From an uncultured Clostridia bacterium (GTDB lineage Bacteria; Bacillota; Clostridia; Christensenellales; Borkfalkiaceae), in the NCBI GenBank assembly GCA_944376035.1, contig CALWBJ010000173.1, positions 1 through 15,011 on the forward strand: a stretch of 15,011 nt of DNA, written 5' to 3'. Made by a program: the position numbers and the translations under genes. The notes beneath the pieces are model-generated. The model worked only from the letters and a program-made list of their open reading frames with translations, ran no database searches and was not told the origin of the DNA. Below are positions 1-8,788 of the stretch, in pieces (position 1 is the first letter of the stretch; each line of letters opens with the position of its first letter).

Positions 1-2
1 AG

Positions 3-83
3 GTCTATGCGGAGATGCAGGTTGCCCATGGTATATCGGCGGTATATTTTGTACTCTTGCGGCAGCAGCGTAAAAGGTTGTAA
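3..83 (+). CDS. C-terminal tail of an upstream gene, possibly a membrane protein (partial)
   Basis: The reading frame is open from the left edge to a TAA at 81-83 and encodes 26 residues. They form a mostly hydrophobic stretch (GISAVYFVLL) followed by a basic tail (RQQRKRL), as at the end of a last transmembrane helix with its C-terminus inside. The other two forward frames are also open for 20 to 30 codons, so the choice rests only on this membrane-like composition. A sugar transporter would suit the locus, but nothing here identifies one. Confidence 0.3.
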   Translation, partial: VYAEMQVAHGISAVYFVLLRQQRKRL

Positions 84-113
84 TTTTTACGTGGTTATAT
101 ATTAAAAAATACG

Positions 114-145
114 GATTTTCCTGCGGCGGAAGCCGCGGGAAAATC
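114..145. terminator. GC-rich hairpin after the upstream gene, possible terminator
   Basis: The arms 114-127 and 132-145 are complementary over 14 bp with a single T:G wobble and a 4-nt loop, GGAA. It sits 30 nt after the upstream stop and 63 nt before the first paralogue. On the + strand no T run follows, so it is not a canonical intrinsic terminator for that gene. On the - strand a run of six T lies four bases beyond the stem, but no gene reads into it from the right. It could also be a processed-end stabiliser or a dispersed repeat. The structure is certain; the function is inferred. Confidence 0.45.
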
Positions 146-208
146 AAAATATTGAAATATAATTGAAATATATCTGAAAAATTAAAACAAATAATTTATG
201 AGGTTATA

Positions 209-1729
209 ATGAAGAGAATAATTGCTTTAATTATTGCGATATTGAGTTGTCTGTCTTTTACGGCGGCTTGCGGTGGAAACAACGCTACTCCGCCCGATTA
301 CAGTTCAAGTACAAAAAAACTTAATATGTTTGCATATTGTCCGCCTTTGGGAAAAAATAAAATGATAATTAACGGCGACGTTTTTCCCACGGATGAGTTT
401 AGAACCAAAGAAAGATATAAAGAATATAAAGATTGCGGATTTGATATTCTTTTACTTGACGGAAATAATGCTTACTATGGCGGAGCTTTAGATGCCAATG
501 AAACTTTTGAAACCAGCTGGTTGAAAAAACAACTTGACTGGGCAGAAGAATTAGGACTTAAAGTAATTGTTTACGACGGAAGAATTTATTGGCTTTCAAA
601 CGTTAAAGGTACAAGTCTTATCGGCACCGATTTTAATGCTCCTCCTCTTCCTAAAAAACGTTTTGAAACCTTTGACGATCTTGTAGAACATATGAGAGAC
701 TGTCTCAGCGATTATATGGATCACCCGGCTTTTTACGGTGTTACTCTTTTTGATGAGCCGGAATATGGTAAAATGGTCGCTAACGGAGAAGTTTACAGGG
801 CAATAAAAGCAGTCGATCCTGATATTAAAGTTCATTCCGAACTTTCTTCTTTTTTATGGTCTAATCCAAAAAATTATTATACCGGTACGGGCGGGGGAGA
901 TTCAACTTTTAACGAATACGAAATATATCTCGATAAATTTTTGGAAACTTCCGGGTCGTCATATATAGATTATGATAACTATCCGTTGCTTATAAATACC
1001 AGAGAGCAGGTACCGTTCAGATTAAATTCGTTTGTGAAAAACTTACAGATGGTAAACAATAAGGTTAAGACAAAAGATCCTGTTAACGGTGGGTGGACAT
1101 TAACGATTGCTTCTTCAGATTGTGTGATGCCCGCTAATTCTATGAGACCGTTAACTATAAGGGATTTGCGTTGGGAAGCAAGCATGGGACTTGCTTTTGG
1201 CGCAGATAATCTTTCCTATTACACTTACTGGGAATTTCCGTCTCAAACTTTAACCGTGTATCCGACTCAGCAGATTATAAATCGATATGGCGAAAAGCAG
1301 CTTTATAATGACGTGCAAAAGGTAAACGGAGAATTACAGAATCTTGCTAAAGTCCTTTTAAATTATGATTACGTAGGTACGGCATATGCGTATGATGAAA
1401 TATATCAGATTTTCCCCATGGATTTAATTAGTTGGCCTGAGTTTGAATTGGATGTGGAAGATTTAAAGAACATTACCGAAATAAAAGCATCTCAGCATAC
1501 TCTCATAAATGAAATGTATGATGCAGATAAAGAAATATACGGATATATGGTAATAAATGGTGTGGATCCTGTAAACAATATTTCAGATGAAATTACTTTA
1601 ACTTTTGAAAAAAAATTCAGCAATGTTATGGTAATTAACAGGGGCGAAACAAAAACTTATTCTCTTAAAGGCGGCGAGTATGAATTTACTCTCGAAAGCG
1701 GCGATTCGGCTTTTGTTATTCCTTACTAA
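209..1729 (+). CDS. Secreted lipoprotein, TIM-barrel glycoside-hydrolase-like (tandem paralogue 1)
   Basis: A 506-residue protein. Residues 1-21 are a lipoprotein signal peptide: K2 R3, a hydrophobic core, then T18-A19-A20-C21. The mature protein would be anchored outside the membrane by C21. Residues about 35-400 alternate strand and helix like an (alpha/beta)8 barrel: KERYKEYKDCGFDILLL, GLKVIVYDGR, and HPAFYGVTLFDEP with D182-E183-P184 at the end of a strand, where clan GH-A enzymes carry their acid/base. YIDYDNYPLL, LRWEASM (E323) and YYTYWEF (E342) follow. Residues about 430-506 form a beta-rich C-terminal domain ending LESGDSAFVIPY. I cannot name the CAZy family; GH42-like or a related uncharacterised GH-A family is the nearest fit by eye. 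The start is supported by GAGG at 200-203, five bases before the ATG. The two following genes are clear paralogues. Hydrolase activity is inferred from architecture and context. Confidence 0.72.
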   Translation: MKRIIALIIAILSCLSFTAACGGNNATPPDYSSSTKKLNMFAYCPPLGKNKMIINGDVFPTDEFRTKERYKEYKDCGFDILLLDGNNAYYGGALDANETFETSWLKKQLDWAEELGLKVIVYDGRIYWLSNVKGTSLIGTDFNAPPLPKKRFETFDDLVEHMRDCLSDYMDHPAFYGVTLFDEPEYGKMVANGEVYRAIKAVDPDIKVHSELSSFLWSNPKNYYTGTGGGDSTFNEYEIYLDKFLETSGSSYIDYDNYPLLINTREQVPFRLNSFVKNLQMVNNKVKTKDPVNGGWTLTIASSDCVMPANSMRPLTIRDLRWEASMGLAFGADNLSYYTYWEFPSQTLTVYPTQQIINRYGEKQLYNDVQKVNGELQNLAKVLLNYDYVGTAYAYDEIYQIFPMDLISWPEFELDVEDLKNITEIKASQHTLINEMYDADKEIYGYMVINGVDPVNNISDEITLTFEKKFSNVMVINRGETKTYSLKGGEYEFTLESGDSAFVIPY

Positions 1730-1810
1730 AATATGATTTAAGTTTACTAACACTTGAACAGAGATATATAACAAAAATTTTTGACTAATCAATAAATAAG
1801 TAGGTAAAAT

Positions 1811-3268
1811 ATGAATAAGAGTAAAATGAAAAATATACCCGATTATAGTTCCGACACTAAAAGATTAAATATGTTTGCTTATATTGCGCCGCTCGGGAAA
1901 AACGTTTTGACCATCAATGGAATTCAGCAGGAAACTCCGGATTTCAGGACAAAAGAAAGGTATCAGGAATACAAAGATTGCGGTTTTGATATCCTTTTGC
2001 TTGATTCAGATAATGCTTATTGGGGTGATGAAAAAAACGAGGATTTTAACACGAGTTTATTAAAAAAACAATTAGATTGGGCGGAAGAAATAGGGTTGAA
2101 AGTTCTTATTTATGATGCGCGAATCTATATTTTGTCAAAAGTTGAAGGTACTCTTATAGGCAGAAAATTCGAGGCTGAAAAAGACGGCGAGATTTTGTCT
2201 AAAAATTATTTTGCGAGTTTTGACGAACTTGTAGAATACGTTAAGCACTGTCTTAAAGATTACAGAAATCACCCTGCTTTTTTGGGATATACCCTTTTTG
2301 ACGAGCCTACTTATGCCAGATTAGATGCTACCGGCGAAGTTTACAGGGCGATTAAAGCGGCAGATAAAACCGTGGAGGTACAGTCTGAATTGGCGTGTTA
2401 TCTTTGGTCTACTCCGAAATCTTATTTTACCGGCGAAGGAGAGTTTGGCGCGACTCTTAAAGATTACGACGTTTATCTTAAAAAGTTTCTTGAAGTAAGC
2501 GATTCTGCGTATATAGATTATGACAGTTACCCACTGCTTAGAAATAAAGGCGGTACTGCTTTTATTTACGAAGATTATGTGAAAAACATGCAGATGATAA
2601 ATAAGAGGGTAAAGGAAAAGGATCCCGTAAACGGCGGCTGGACGATGACAATCGCGTCTTCCGATCTTGTTTTTCCTATAATTTCTCTGCGGACGCTTAC
2701 TGAAAGAGACGTGCGCTGGCTTGCAAACATGGCACTTTCGTTCGGAGCGAAAAATCTTTCGTATTATACCTATTGGGCATTTCCCAAACAGTCATCAAAG
2801 GCTTACACTACACAGTCTATAATCAGTGCAAACGGTGAAAAACAACTTTACGACGAAGTTAAAAAGGTTAACGCCGAATTGCAGGGACTTGCTAAGGTAA
2901 TTCTCAATTTCGATTACGTAGGCACTGCATATTATTGGAATCCCTGTTACAGTCTCGGACCCCTTTATTTGAAGGGTTTAGAAGAATACGAACTCAAAAG
3001 TCTCGGCGATATTGTTGACGTAGAATTATGTGACCAGGTTATCATAAACAAAATGTACGACAGACAGAAAGGTCTTTATGGCTATATGGTAATAAACAGC
3101 GTGGATCCTATAAATAAAACCATAGACGATATTACTTTAAAATTTGACAAAAAATTCAGCAAGGTACTGGCGGTAAACAGAGGGAATTCGGAATACGTTA
3201 CTCTTAAAGACGGTAAATTTTCTTTCAGACTCGAGAGCGGGGATTCGTATTTTGTAATACCTTTTTGA
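1811..3268 (+). CDS. TIM-barrel glycoside-hydrolase-like protein without signal peptide (tandem paralogue 2)
   Basis: A 485-residue protein closely similar to the preceding one over its whole mature length, from PDYSSDTKRLNMFAY to the final LESGDSYFVIPF. It starts as MNKSKMKNIPDYSS, with no signal peptide and no open upstream extension that would supply one, so it is predicted to be cytoplasmic. The LFDEP motif is kept (D164-E165-P166). Two acidic positions shared by copies 1 and 3 are changed: RW-E becomes RW-L304 and YYTYW-E becomes YYTYW-A323. The gene begins 81 bp after copy 1, behind a weak ribosome site (AGTAGG near 1799), and is probably co-transcribed. If either lost Glu is catalytic, this copy is inactive or has a different specificity. 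The family is unassigned; the paralogy is certain from the sequence. Confidence 0.7.
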   Translation: MNKSKMKNIPDYSSDTKRLNMFAYIAPLGKNVLTINGIQQETPDFRTKERYQEYKDCGFDILLLDSDNAYWGDEKNEDFNTSLLKKQLDWAEEIGLKVLIYDARIYILSKVEGTLIGRKFEAEKDGEILSKNYFASFDELVEYVKHCLKDYRNHPAFLGYTLFDEPTYARLDATGEVYRAIKAADKTVEVQSELACYLWSTPKSYFTGEGEFGATLKDYDVYLKKFLEVSDSAYIDYDSYPLLRNKGGTAFIYEDYVKNMQMINKRVKEKDPVNGGWTMTIASSDLVFPIISLRTLTERDVRWLANMALSFGAKNLSYYTYWAFPKQSSKAYTTQSIISANGEKQLYDEVKKVNAELQGLAKVILNFDYVGTAYYWNPCYSLGPLYLKGLEEYELKSLGDIVDVELCDQVIINKMYDRQKGLYGYMVINSVDPINKTIDDITLKFDKKFSKVLAVNRGNSEYVTLKDGKFSFRLESGDSYFVIPF

Positions 3269-3351
3269 AGTAAAAAAGTGCGCTTTCTAAATTAAGGTAA
3301 TTATATTAAATAACGCTGTAAATTTTTAATATTATGGAAGAGAGAAAAATA

Positions 3352-4790
3352 ATGTGTCGGAAAGTTCCGGATTATGGTTATAGCACTAAAAAATTAAACA
3401 TGTTCGCATATTCTCCGCCCATGGGGGCCGGAAAAATTTTTTTGACGGCATTCCTTTGAACACGAAAGAGTTTAGAACGGAAGAAAGATATAAAGAATAC
3501 AAAGACTGTGGCTTTGATATATTGAAGTTAGACAGGAACACTTCTTATCACGGTAATACTTCGGATGAGAAGAAAAAGGCAGAAAACGCTTTGTTTTATA
3601 AAGTCCTTGACATTGCCGCCGAGACGGGGCTTAAAGTAATTGTCTTCGACGAAAGAATTCATTGGCTTTCTAAGGTAAACGGAAGTCTTATAGGTACTGA
3701 TTTTGATGCTTCTCCGCTTCCCAAACAATATTTCGCTTCGTTCGGGGATCTTGTCGATAAAATGCGCTCATATCTTGAAGATTATATTCATCACCCTGCT
3801 TTTTTGGGTGTAATTCTGTTCGACGAACCGACTTATAACAGGCTCTGTTCCACGGGAGAGGTTTACAGGGCTATAAAAATGGTCGATAAAAACATTTTGG
3901 TTCATTCGGAACTGGCTTGTTATCTTTGGTCAACCGAAAAGGAATATTTTACCGGTGAAGGCAAACACGGCGCAACTCTTAAAGATTACGAAGTATATCT
4001 TGAAAAATTCCTTGACGTTACAGAGTCTTCTTATATAGATTACGACAGTTATCCGCTTCTGGTCAACAAAGCGGGAACTCCTTTCGTCCTCGATACGTTC
4101 GTAAAGAATATGCAACTCGTAAACAGTAAGGTAAAAGAAAAAGATTCCGAAAACGGAGGATTTACAATGGCGATAGCCTCCTCAAATCTGATTTTGCCGG
4201 TTAACTCCCTACGAACTTTAACAGAGAGGGACATACGATGGGAGGCAAACATGGCACTTTCGTTCGGAGCGAAAAATTTGTCATATTACACTTATTGGGA
4301 ACATGCCGCTCAGGGGGCAAAGGCATATGTTGCTCAGGCAATGATAAAAAGAGACGGGGAAAAAGACCTATACGACGTTGTAAAGAAGATAAATGCAGAA
4401 TTACAGGCGTTGGCTAAGGTTCTTCTTAACTTTGAGTACGTTGGAACGGCATATTTTTGGGACGCAAGATACAGTATAGGACCTGTTTGGTTGAAGGGAT
4501 ACGAAGAGTTTGAATTGAAAAAACTTATTGATATAACTGATGTTAAAGTTTCAGGACAAGTTATTATAAATAAAATGTACGATAAGCAGAAAAATTTATA
4601 TGGCTATATGATACTTAACGGTGTGGATCCCGTAAACAGAACTATAGACGAGGTATCTCTTGCTTTTGATAATAAATACAAAAATATTATGCTTATAAAC
4701 AGAGGTAGAACACAAATAATTGATTTAGAGGAGAATAAGTATAACTTCTATCTTGAAAGCGGAGATTCGAGTTTTATAATACCTTACTGA
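3352..4790 (+). pseudogene. TIM-barrel glycoside-hydrolase-like protein, frameshifted (tandem paralogue 3)
   Basis: Third copy of the tandem family. The intended start is ATG 3352, seven bases after a purine-rich ribosome site (GGAAGAGAG, 3336-3344). It encodes MCRKVPDYGYSTKKLNMFAYSPPMGAGK and stops at TGA 3457-3459. The rest of the protein lies in the -1 frame, open from about 3432 to 4790: KNFFDGIPLNTKEFRTEERY and onward. It aligns end to end with copies 1 and 2. The shift falls in an A5T7 run (3432-3443); one more A would restore a continuous protein of about 480 residues. The same run contains T TTT TTG (3438-3444) in the upstream frame, a -1 slippery heptamer. The LFDEP (3819-3830), RWE (Glu codon 4242) and YYTYWE (Glu codon 4299) positions are all kept. 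No signal peptide is visible. A TTG at 3456 could start a shortened protein, but this would lose the first strand of the barrel. It may be a real mutation, an assembly indel or recoding. Confidence 0.68.
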
Positions 4791-4840
4791 TAAAATGATG
4801 TTAATGATGTTATTTTATAAGATATTGCGAAATAAAAAAC

Positions 4841-4882
4841 AATTTAAATATCATCTTATTATTTTAAGATGATATTTAAATT
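4841..4882. terminator. Perfect 18-bp AT-rich inverted repeat between paralogue 3 and the rhamnosidase
   Basis: The arms 4841-4858 and 4865-4882 are perfectly complementary around a 6-nt loop. An A6 run precedes it (4834-4839) and a T-rich stretch follows (4889-4906), which fits an AT-rich intrinsic terminator closing the paralogue cluster. It ends 33 nt before the rhamnosidase ATG and only five bases before an alternative GTG start. It could therefore instead be an operator or an mRNA structure controlling that gene. The structure is certain, the role is not. Confidence 0.55.
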
Positions 4883-4914
4883 ATATAGTGATTTTATCTT
4901 TTTATATTAAAGCG

Positions 4915-7170
4915 ATGAAAATATTGACAGATTTAAAAAATTTAGAAAAGGCATTGTGGATAAAAGCTTTTAAAAAAGAGGTTTCCCAAGAAGAGCAGGG
5001 TTCGGCGCCTATATTCAGGCGTAAATTTTTCTTATCAGGAAAAGTTATTAAAGCGTCACTTGTCATAACGGCTCTTGGGATTTTTGAAGGAAGGCTAAAC
5101 GGTAATGCAATTTCTGCTGATAAATTAGCGCCCGGTTGGACAGATTATAATAAGCGCGTGCAATATTGCAGTTATGATGTATCAGAATTAATTTGTTGCG
5201 GATTAAATGTTTTGGAAGTAGTTTTGGGCTACGGTTGGTATGCGGGAACTGTAGGAATAAATCCTCCGGGTAAAATATATAAAAGTTGTGTTCCTAAATT
5301 AAAATATGTTCTGAGAGTAGAAACAGAAAATCAAATACAAGTATTTTTCTCAGACGGAAGCGAAGAAGTTTGTTCAGAGGGTGGCATTTTATATAACGAC
5401 CTTTATATGGGGGAAATTCAGGACGGCAGGAGAGGCGTCTGGGCCGATAAAAATTTTAATAATTGGAAAAATGTTTTTACGGTAAGAGATAAAAGACGCT
5501 ATTTATGTCCGATGATTGAAGAGTCCATTCGCGAATTAATGATTATTGATGCGAAACAATGTGTAAAACTTGATAAGCATACAAGTATTGTTAACTTTGC
5601 GCAAAATATGGTAGGAGTTTTGCGTGTAAAACTTAAAGCAAACAGAGGCGTGAAGGTCAGGTTCAGACACGGCGAAATGCTTAACAAAGACGGAACTTTA
5701 TACGTGGATAATCTTAGAAGCGCTAAGGCAACCGACTACTATATTTGTGCAGGTAACGGCGAGATTGAACTTTTTCAGCCGCGTTTTACTGTTCATGGCT
5801 TTCAGTATGCTGAAATCTTTTGCGATGACGAAAGTTTTAATCTTATTGAAGTTCAAGGAGTGGTAATAGGAAACAATTTGTTTCGTACCGGTGTTTTTGA
5901 GAGCAACAATGAATTGGCTAATAGAATTTACAGTAATTTGTTGTGGGGACAGCGAGGTAATTTCTTGGCAGTGCCTACAGATTGTCCTCAGCGCGACGAA
6001 AGACAAGGATGGACCGGTGATGCTCAGGTTTTTTGCAAAACCGCAAGTTATAATTATAATACTTATGAGTTTTTCAGAAAATATCTTAGGGATATACGAG
6101 ATGGCGCAACGAAGAAAGGTCATATATGCGAGGTAGCACCCAGAATAGAAAAGTTTGAAATGTGTATACCCGGTTGGTCTGACGCAATCATAATTATTCC
6201 TTATACATTATACGAAATTTACGGTGATAAGACAGTATTATTTGAGAATATTAAAACAGCAGAAAATTGGGTAAACTACTGCAAAAAACATTCCAAAGGT
6301 TTTATTCGTCCAGATATAGGGCACGGTGATTGGCTTAATGTGAACGACGATACGGATAAATCACTTATATCGACGGCGTTTTTCTTTAGAAGTACATGCT
6401 TGCTTGCAAAAGCGTTTGTAATTTTAGGTGAATTTGAAAAAGGTTATAAATATTTCAATACTGCAAAAAAAATAAAAAATGCATTTGAAAAAAAATTTAT
6501 TACCGATAGGGATCTTACTTGTAAATCCCAAGCATCGTATGTATTTGCGCTCGCGTTTGGTCTTGCGGAGAATGAACTTTACGAAAATTTTGTAAACAAG
6601 TTAGTCGATGCTATCCACAAGAAAGACGACCATCTTTCTTGTGGATTTATGAGTATTTCTTTTCTGTTGCCGCTTTTGTCAAAAAACGGATATCATGGTT
6701 TGGCGGTTAAGCTTTTTCTTAATGAGACTTATCCCAGTTGGGGATATTCCGTCAGAAACGGTGCTACAACAATTTGGGAAAGATGGAATAGCTACACGAA
6801 AGAGCATGGTTTTGCAGACATTAAAATGAATTCCTTTAACCACTATTCTTTCGGGTCTGTGGGAGAATGGATATATGAATATGTTCTCGGGATTAAATGT
6901 GTGGAAGGAGGTAAAGGATTTAAAAATTGGGAATTCCACCCATATGTGGATAGGCGTCTTTCGGAAATAAGCGGGTCTTATTTGACACAATATGGAAAAA
7001 TTGAAGTAAACTATAAATTGGAAAATAACAATTTTAAATGTTCGCTTTTAGTTCCGGATAATACAACCGTTATAGTAAATTTCCGCGAAATTGATTCTGA
7101 GTTAAAAACAGAAAAATTAAGCAGCGGTTTACACGAGTTCAACCTTTTATATACCAAATCAACAGATTGA
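4915..7170 (+). CDS. Alpha-L-rhamnosidase, family GH78
   Basis: An inverting glycosidase that releases terminal alpha-L-rhamnose from glycosides and polysaccharides. From ATG 4915 it has 751 residues, a normal GH78 length. The order is the family's usual one: N-terminal beta-sandwich (about 35-190, with LNGNAISADKLAPGWTDY), concanavalin-like domain (about 210-310), (alpha/alpha)6 barrel (about 320-665) and C-terminal beta domain (about 670-745). The catalytic signature DCPQRDERQGWTGD covers residues 356-369; by family knowledge E362 is the general acid. The second conserved Glu, the proposed base, is E622 in TTIWERW. No signal peptide is seen, so it should work in the cytoplasm on imported oligosaccharides. 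GTG 4888 would add nine residues, but it abuts the inverted repeat and has no ribosome site; ATG 4915 also has only a weak one (AAAG). All active-site motifs are intact. Confidence 0.93.
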   Translation: MKILTDLKNLEKALWIKAFKKEVSQEEQGSAPIFRRKFFLSGKVIKASLVITALGIFEGRLNGNAISADKLAPGWTDYNKRVQYCSYDVSELICCGLNVLEVVLGYGWYAGTVGINPPGKIYKSCVPKLKYVLRVETENQIQVFFSDGSEEVCSEGGILYNDLYMGEIQDGRRGVWADKNFNNWKNVFTVRDKRRYLCPMIEESIRELMIIDAKQCVKLDKHTSIVNFAQNMVGVLRVKLKANRGVKVRFRHGEMLNKDGTLYVDNLRSAKATDYYICAGNGEIELFQPRFTVHGFQYAEIFCDDESFNLIEVQGVVIGNNLFRTGVFESNNELANRIYSNLLWGQRGNFLAVPTDCPQRDERQGWTGDAQVFCKTASYNYNTYEFFRKYLRDIRDGATKKGHICEVAPRIEKFEMCIPGWSDAIIIIPYTLYEIYGDKTVLFENIKTAENWVNYCKKHSKGFIRPDIGHGDWLNVNDDTDKSLISTAFFFRSTCLLAKAFVILGEFEKGYKYFNTAKKIKNAFEKKFITDRDLTCKSQASYVFALAFGLAENELYENFVNKLVDAIHKKDDHLSCGFMSISFLLPLLSKNGYHGLAVKLFLNETYPSWGYSVRNGATTIWERWNSYTKEHGFADIKMNSFNHYSFGSVGEWIYEYVLGIKCVEGGKGFKNWEFHPYVDRRLSEISGSYLTQYGKIEVNYKLENNNFKCSLLVPDNTTVIVNFREIDSELKTEKLSSGLHEFNLLYTKSTD

Positions 7171-7301
7171 AACAATTTGTTTTACTAATTACGGGATAGG
7201 AAATTTATAAAAATTTTCGGTAAGTCGATATGCAATAAAATATATAGTAAGTGCGCCATTGATAAAGAAAAATCAAATTTATACGGAGTTGTAAAATAAA
7301 A

Positions 7302-8549
7302 ATGAAAAAAGTAAAATTGGCTGTTATCGGTTTAGGACAAAGGGGACGTATATTAACAGAAAAAGTACTTTGTTCCATGGACGATGTGGAAATTATAGCC
7401 GTATGCGATGTCTATCAGGACAGATGCGACGAGGTTAGCAAAATAATTGAGGAAAAGAAGGGAAACAGACCATATACCGCTACGGACTACGCAGCAGTAC
7501 TTGCCATGCCGGAAGTAGAAGCCGTTTTTATTGCCGCCGCATGGGAATATCATGTAGAAATAGCAACTGCAGCAATGTTAAGTAAAAAAATTACCGCTGT
7601 TGAAGTCGGTGGAGCTTACTCGGTTGAAGACTGTTGGAAATTAGTTAAAACTTACGAGCAAACAAAAACGCCAATAATGTTTATGGAAAACTGTTGTTTT
7701 GACCGTGCAGAACTGATGGTAACCGCAATGGTAAGAGATGGAGTTTTCGGTGAAATTGTTCATTGTTCGGGAGCATATGGGCATGATTGCCGTGAAGAAA
7801 TAATTAAAGGCAATGAATTGCGTCATTACAGACTCAGAAATTATATTCATCGGAGCTGTGAAAACTATCCTACTCATGAACTTGGACCCATCGCTAAGAT
7901 ACTTGATATCAATCGTGGGAATAGAATGGTTTCGCTTGTTTCTGTTGCAAGTAAATCCTCGGGCTTAAAACAGTACATAAAAGACCATTCGGACAGCGTG
8001 GACCCGCAGTTAAAAAATGTGGAGTTTAAACAAGGCGATATAGTAAATACCATTATTACTTGTGCAAACGGGGAGACTATACATTTAAGATTAGACACAA
8101 CTTTGCCTAGATTTTATAACAGAGAACTCACTATCCACGGAACGAAAGCTCAGTACGAAATGTCCGGCAATCTTGTTTTTATAGATGAGGGTAAAACTTC
8201 TGATGATTATCCGCTTGGTAGTAAATTTTATTTTGAAAACATAAATAATCTTGAAAAATATGAAGACAAATACTTACCTGAAAAATGGAAAAACATTACG
8301 AAGGAAGAGATGGAAGCAGGGCATGGCGGTATGGATGCTTATGAATTTAGAGTCTTTATAGATGCTATAAAAAATAATGAAGAAATGCCTATAGACGTTT
8401 ATGACGCTGCAAGTTGGATGTGTGTTTCATATCTTTCTGAGATATCTATTATTAAGGGCGGAGAAAGCGTTGAGTTTCCGGATTTCACAAACGGAAAGTG
8501 GCTTTTAAGAAAACGAAAGGATGTAATAGAGTTTAAATCACAGAATTGA
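7302..8549 (+). CDS. Gfo/Idh/MocA family protein, GH109-like NAD-dependent sugar enzyme
   Basis: A 415-residue protein of normal length. The N-terminal Rossmann fold binds NAD(H): VIGLGQRG at 8-15 and an acidic strand end in AVCDVYQDR. The C-terminal alpha/beta domain binds the sugar. The usual EKP motif of Gfo/Idh/MocA dehydrogenases is replaced by E101-V102-G103. YPTHELGP (His192), the following DINRGNR, and GHGGMD (340-345) resemble GH109 glycosidases. Those use bound NAD+ to oxidise C3 transiently during glycoside cleavage; alpha-N-acetylgalactosaminidase is the founding activity. It may be a glycosidase of that kind or a plain sugar dehydrogenase; the sequence alone does not decide. There is no signal peptide, whereas many characterised GH109 enzymes are exported. 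The start follows GGAG (7285-7288), 13 bases before the ATG. It follows the rhamnosidase by 131 bp. Confidence 0.85.
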   Translation: MKKVKLAVIGLGQRGRILTEKVLCSMDDVEIIAVCDVYQDRCDEVSKIIEEKKGNRPYTATDYAAVLAMPEVEAVFIAAAWEYHVEIATAAMLSKKITAVEVGGAYSVEDCWKLVKTYEQTKTPIMFMENCCFDRAELMVTAMVRDGVFGEIVHCSGAYGHDCREEIIKGNELRHYRLRNYIHRSCENYPTHELGPIAKILDINRGNRMVSLVSVASKSSGLKQYIKDHSDSVDPQLKNVEFKQGDIVNTIITCANGETIHLRLDTTLPRFYNRELTIHGTKAQYEMSGNLVFIDEGKTSDDYPLGSKFYFENINNLEKYEDKYLPEKWKNITKEEMEAGHGGMDAYEFRVFIDAIKNNEEMPIDVYDAASWMCVSYLSEISIIKGGESVEFPDFTNGKWLLRKRKDVIEFKSQN

Positions 8550-8788
8550 GAAATTTTTAAAGAATTATATATTAATAATTTAAAAAGAAAATAATTTCAA
8601 AAAATTGATTTACGATTTTAAAAAAGCATAAGAAACGGTTAGTATTTATTGTCCGTTATATAGTGATTAACGGGGCTTATTCAGTATAAAAGACGATTGA
8701 CTAAGTATAAATTTTTCTTTTTGTTAATGTTTGTAAAAAATATAAAACCATATTACTTAAATAGTATAAAAACGGGAGATATATTAAA
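8550..8788. other. 239-bp AT-rich intergenic gap, no gene seen
   Basis: It separates the oxidoreductase from the esterase. I find no open frame with coding character and no RNA gene. There are AT-only imperfect inverted repeats around 8554-8585 and a short CCGTT/AACGG pair near 8653-8672. A TTGACT at about 8698 has no convincing -10 at the right distance. A promoter for the esterase probably lies here, since the gap is the longest within the carbohydrate cluster, but I cannot place it. The esterase ribosome site GGGAGA is at about 8774. Confidence 0.4.

Noticed and set aside
4881..4893. A 13-mer, TTATATAGTGATT, repeated at 8656-8668
   Set aside because: In AT-rich DNA of this length one or two chance 13-mer matches are expected, and the flanks do not match.
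5698..6123. A 141-codon open frame on the - strand inside the rhamnosidase gene
   Set aside because: It lies fully opposite the GH78 catalytic core, whose motifs are intact; it has no ribosome site and low-complexity antisense composition.
8554..8585. AT-only imperfect inverted repeat after the oxidoreductase gene as a terminator
   Set aside because: It contains only A:T pairs with a three-base bulge and has no T run after it, so it is too weak to call.
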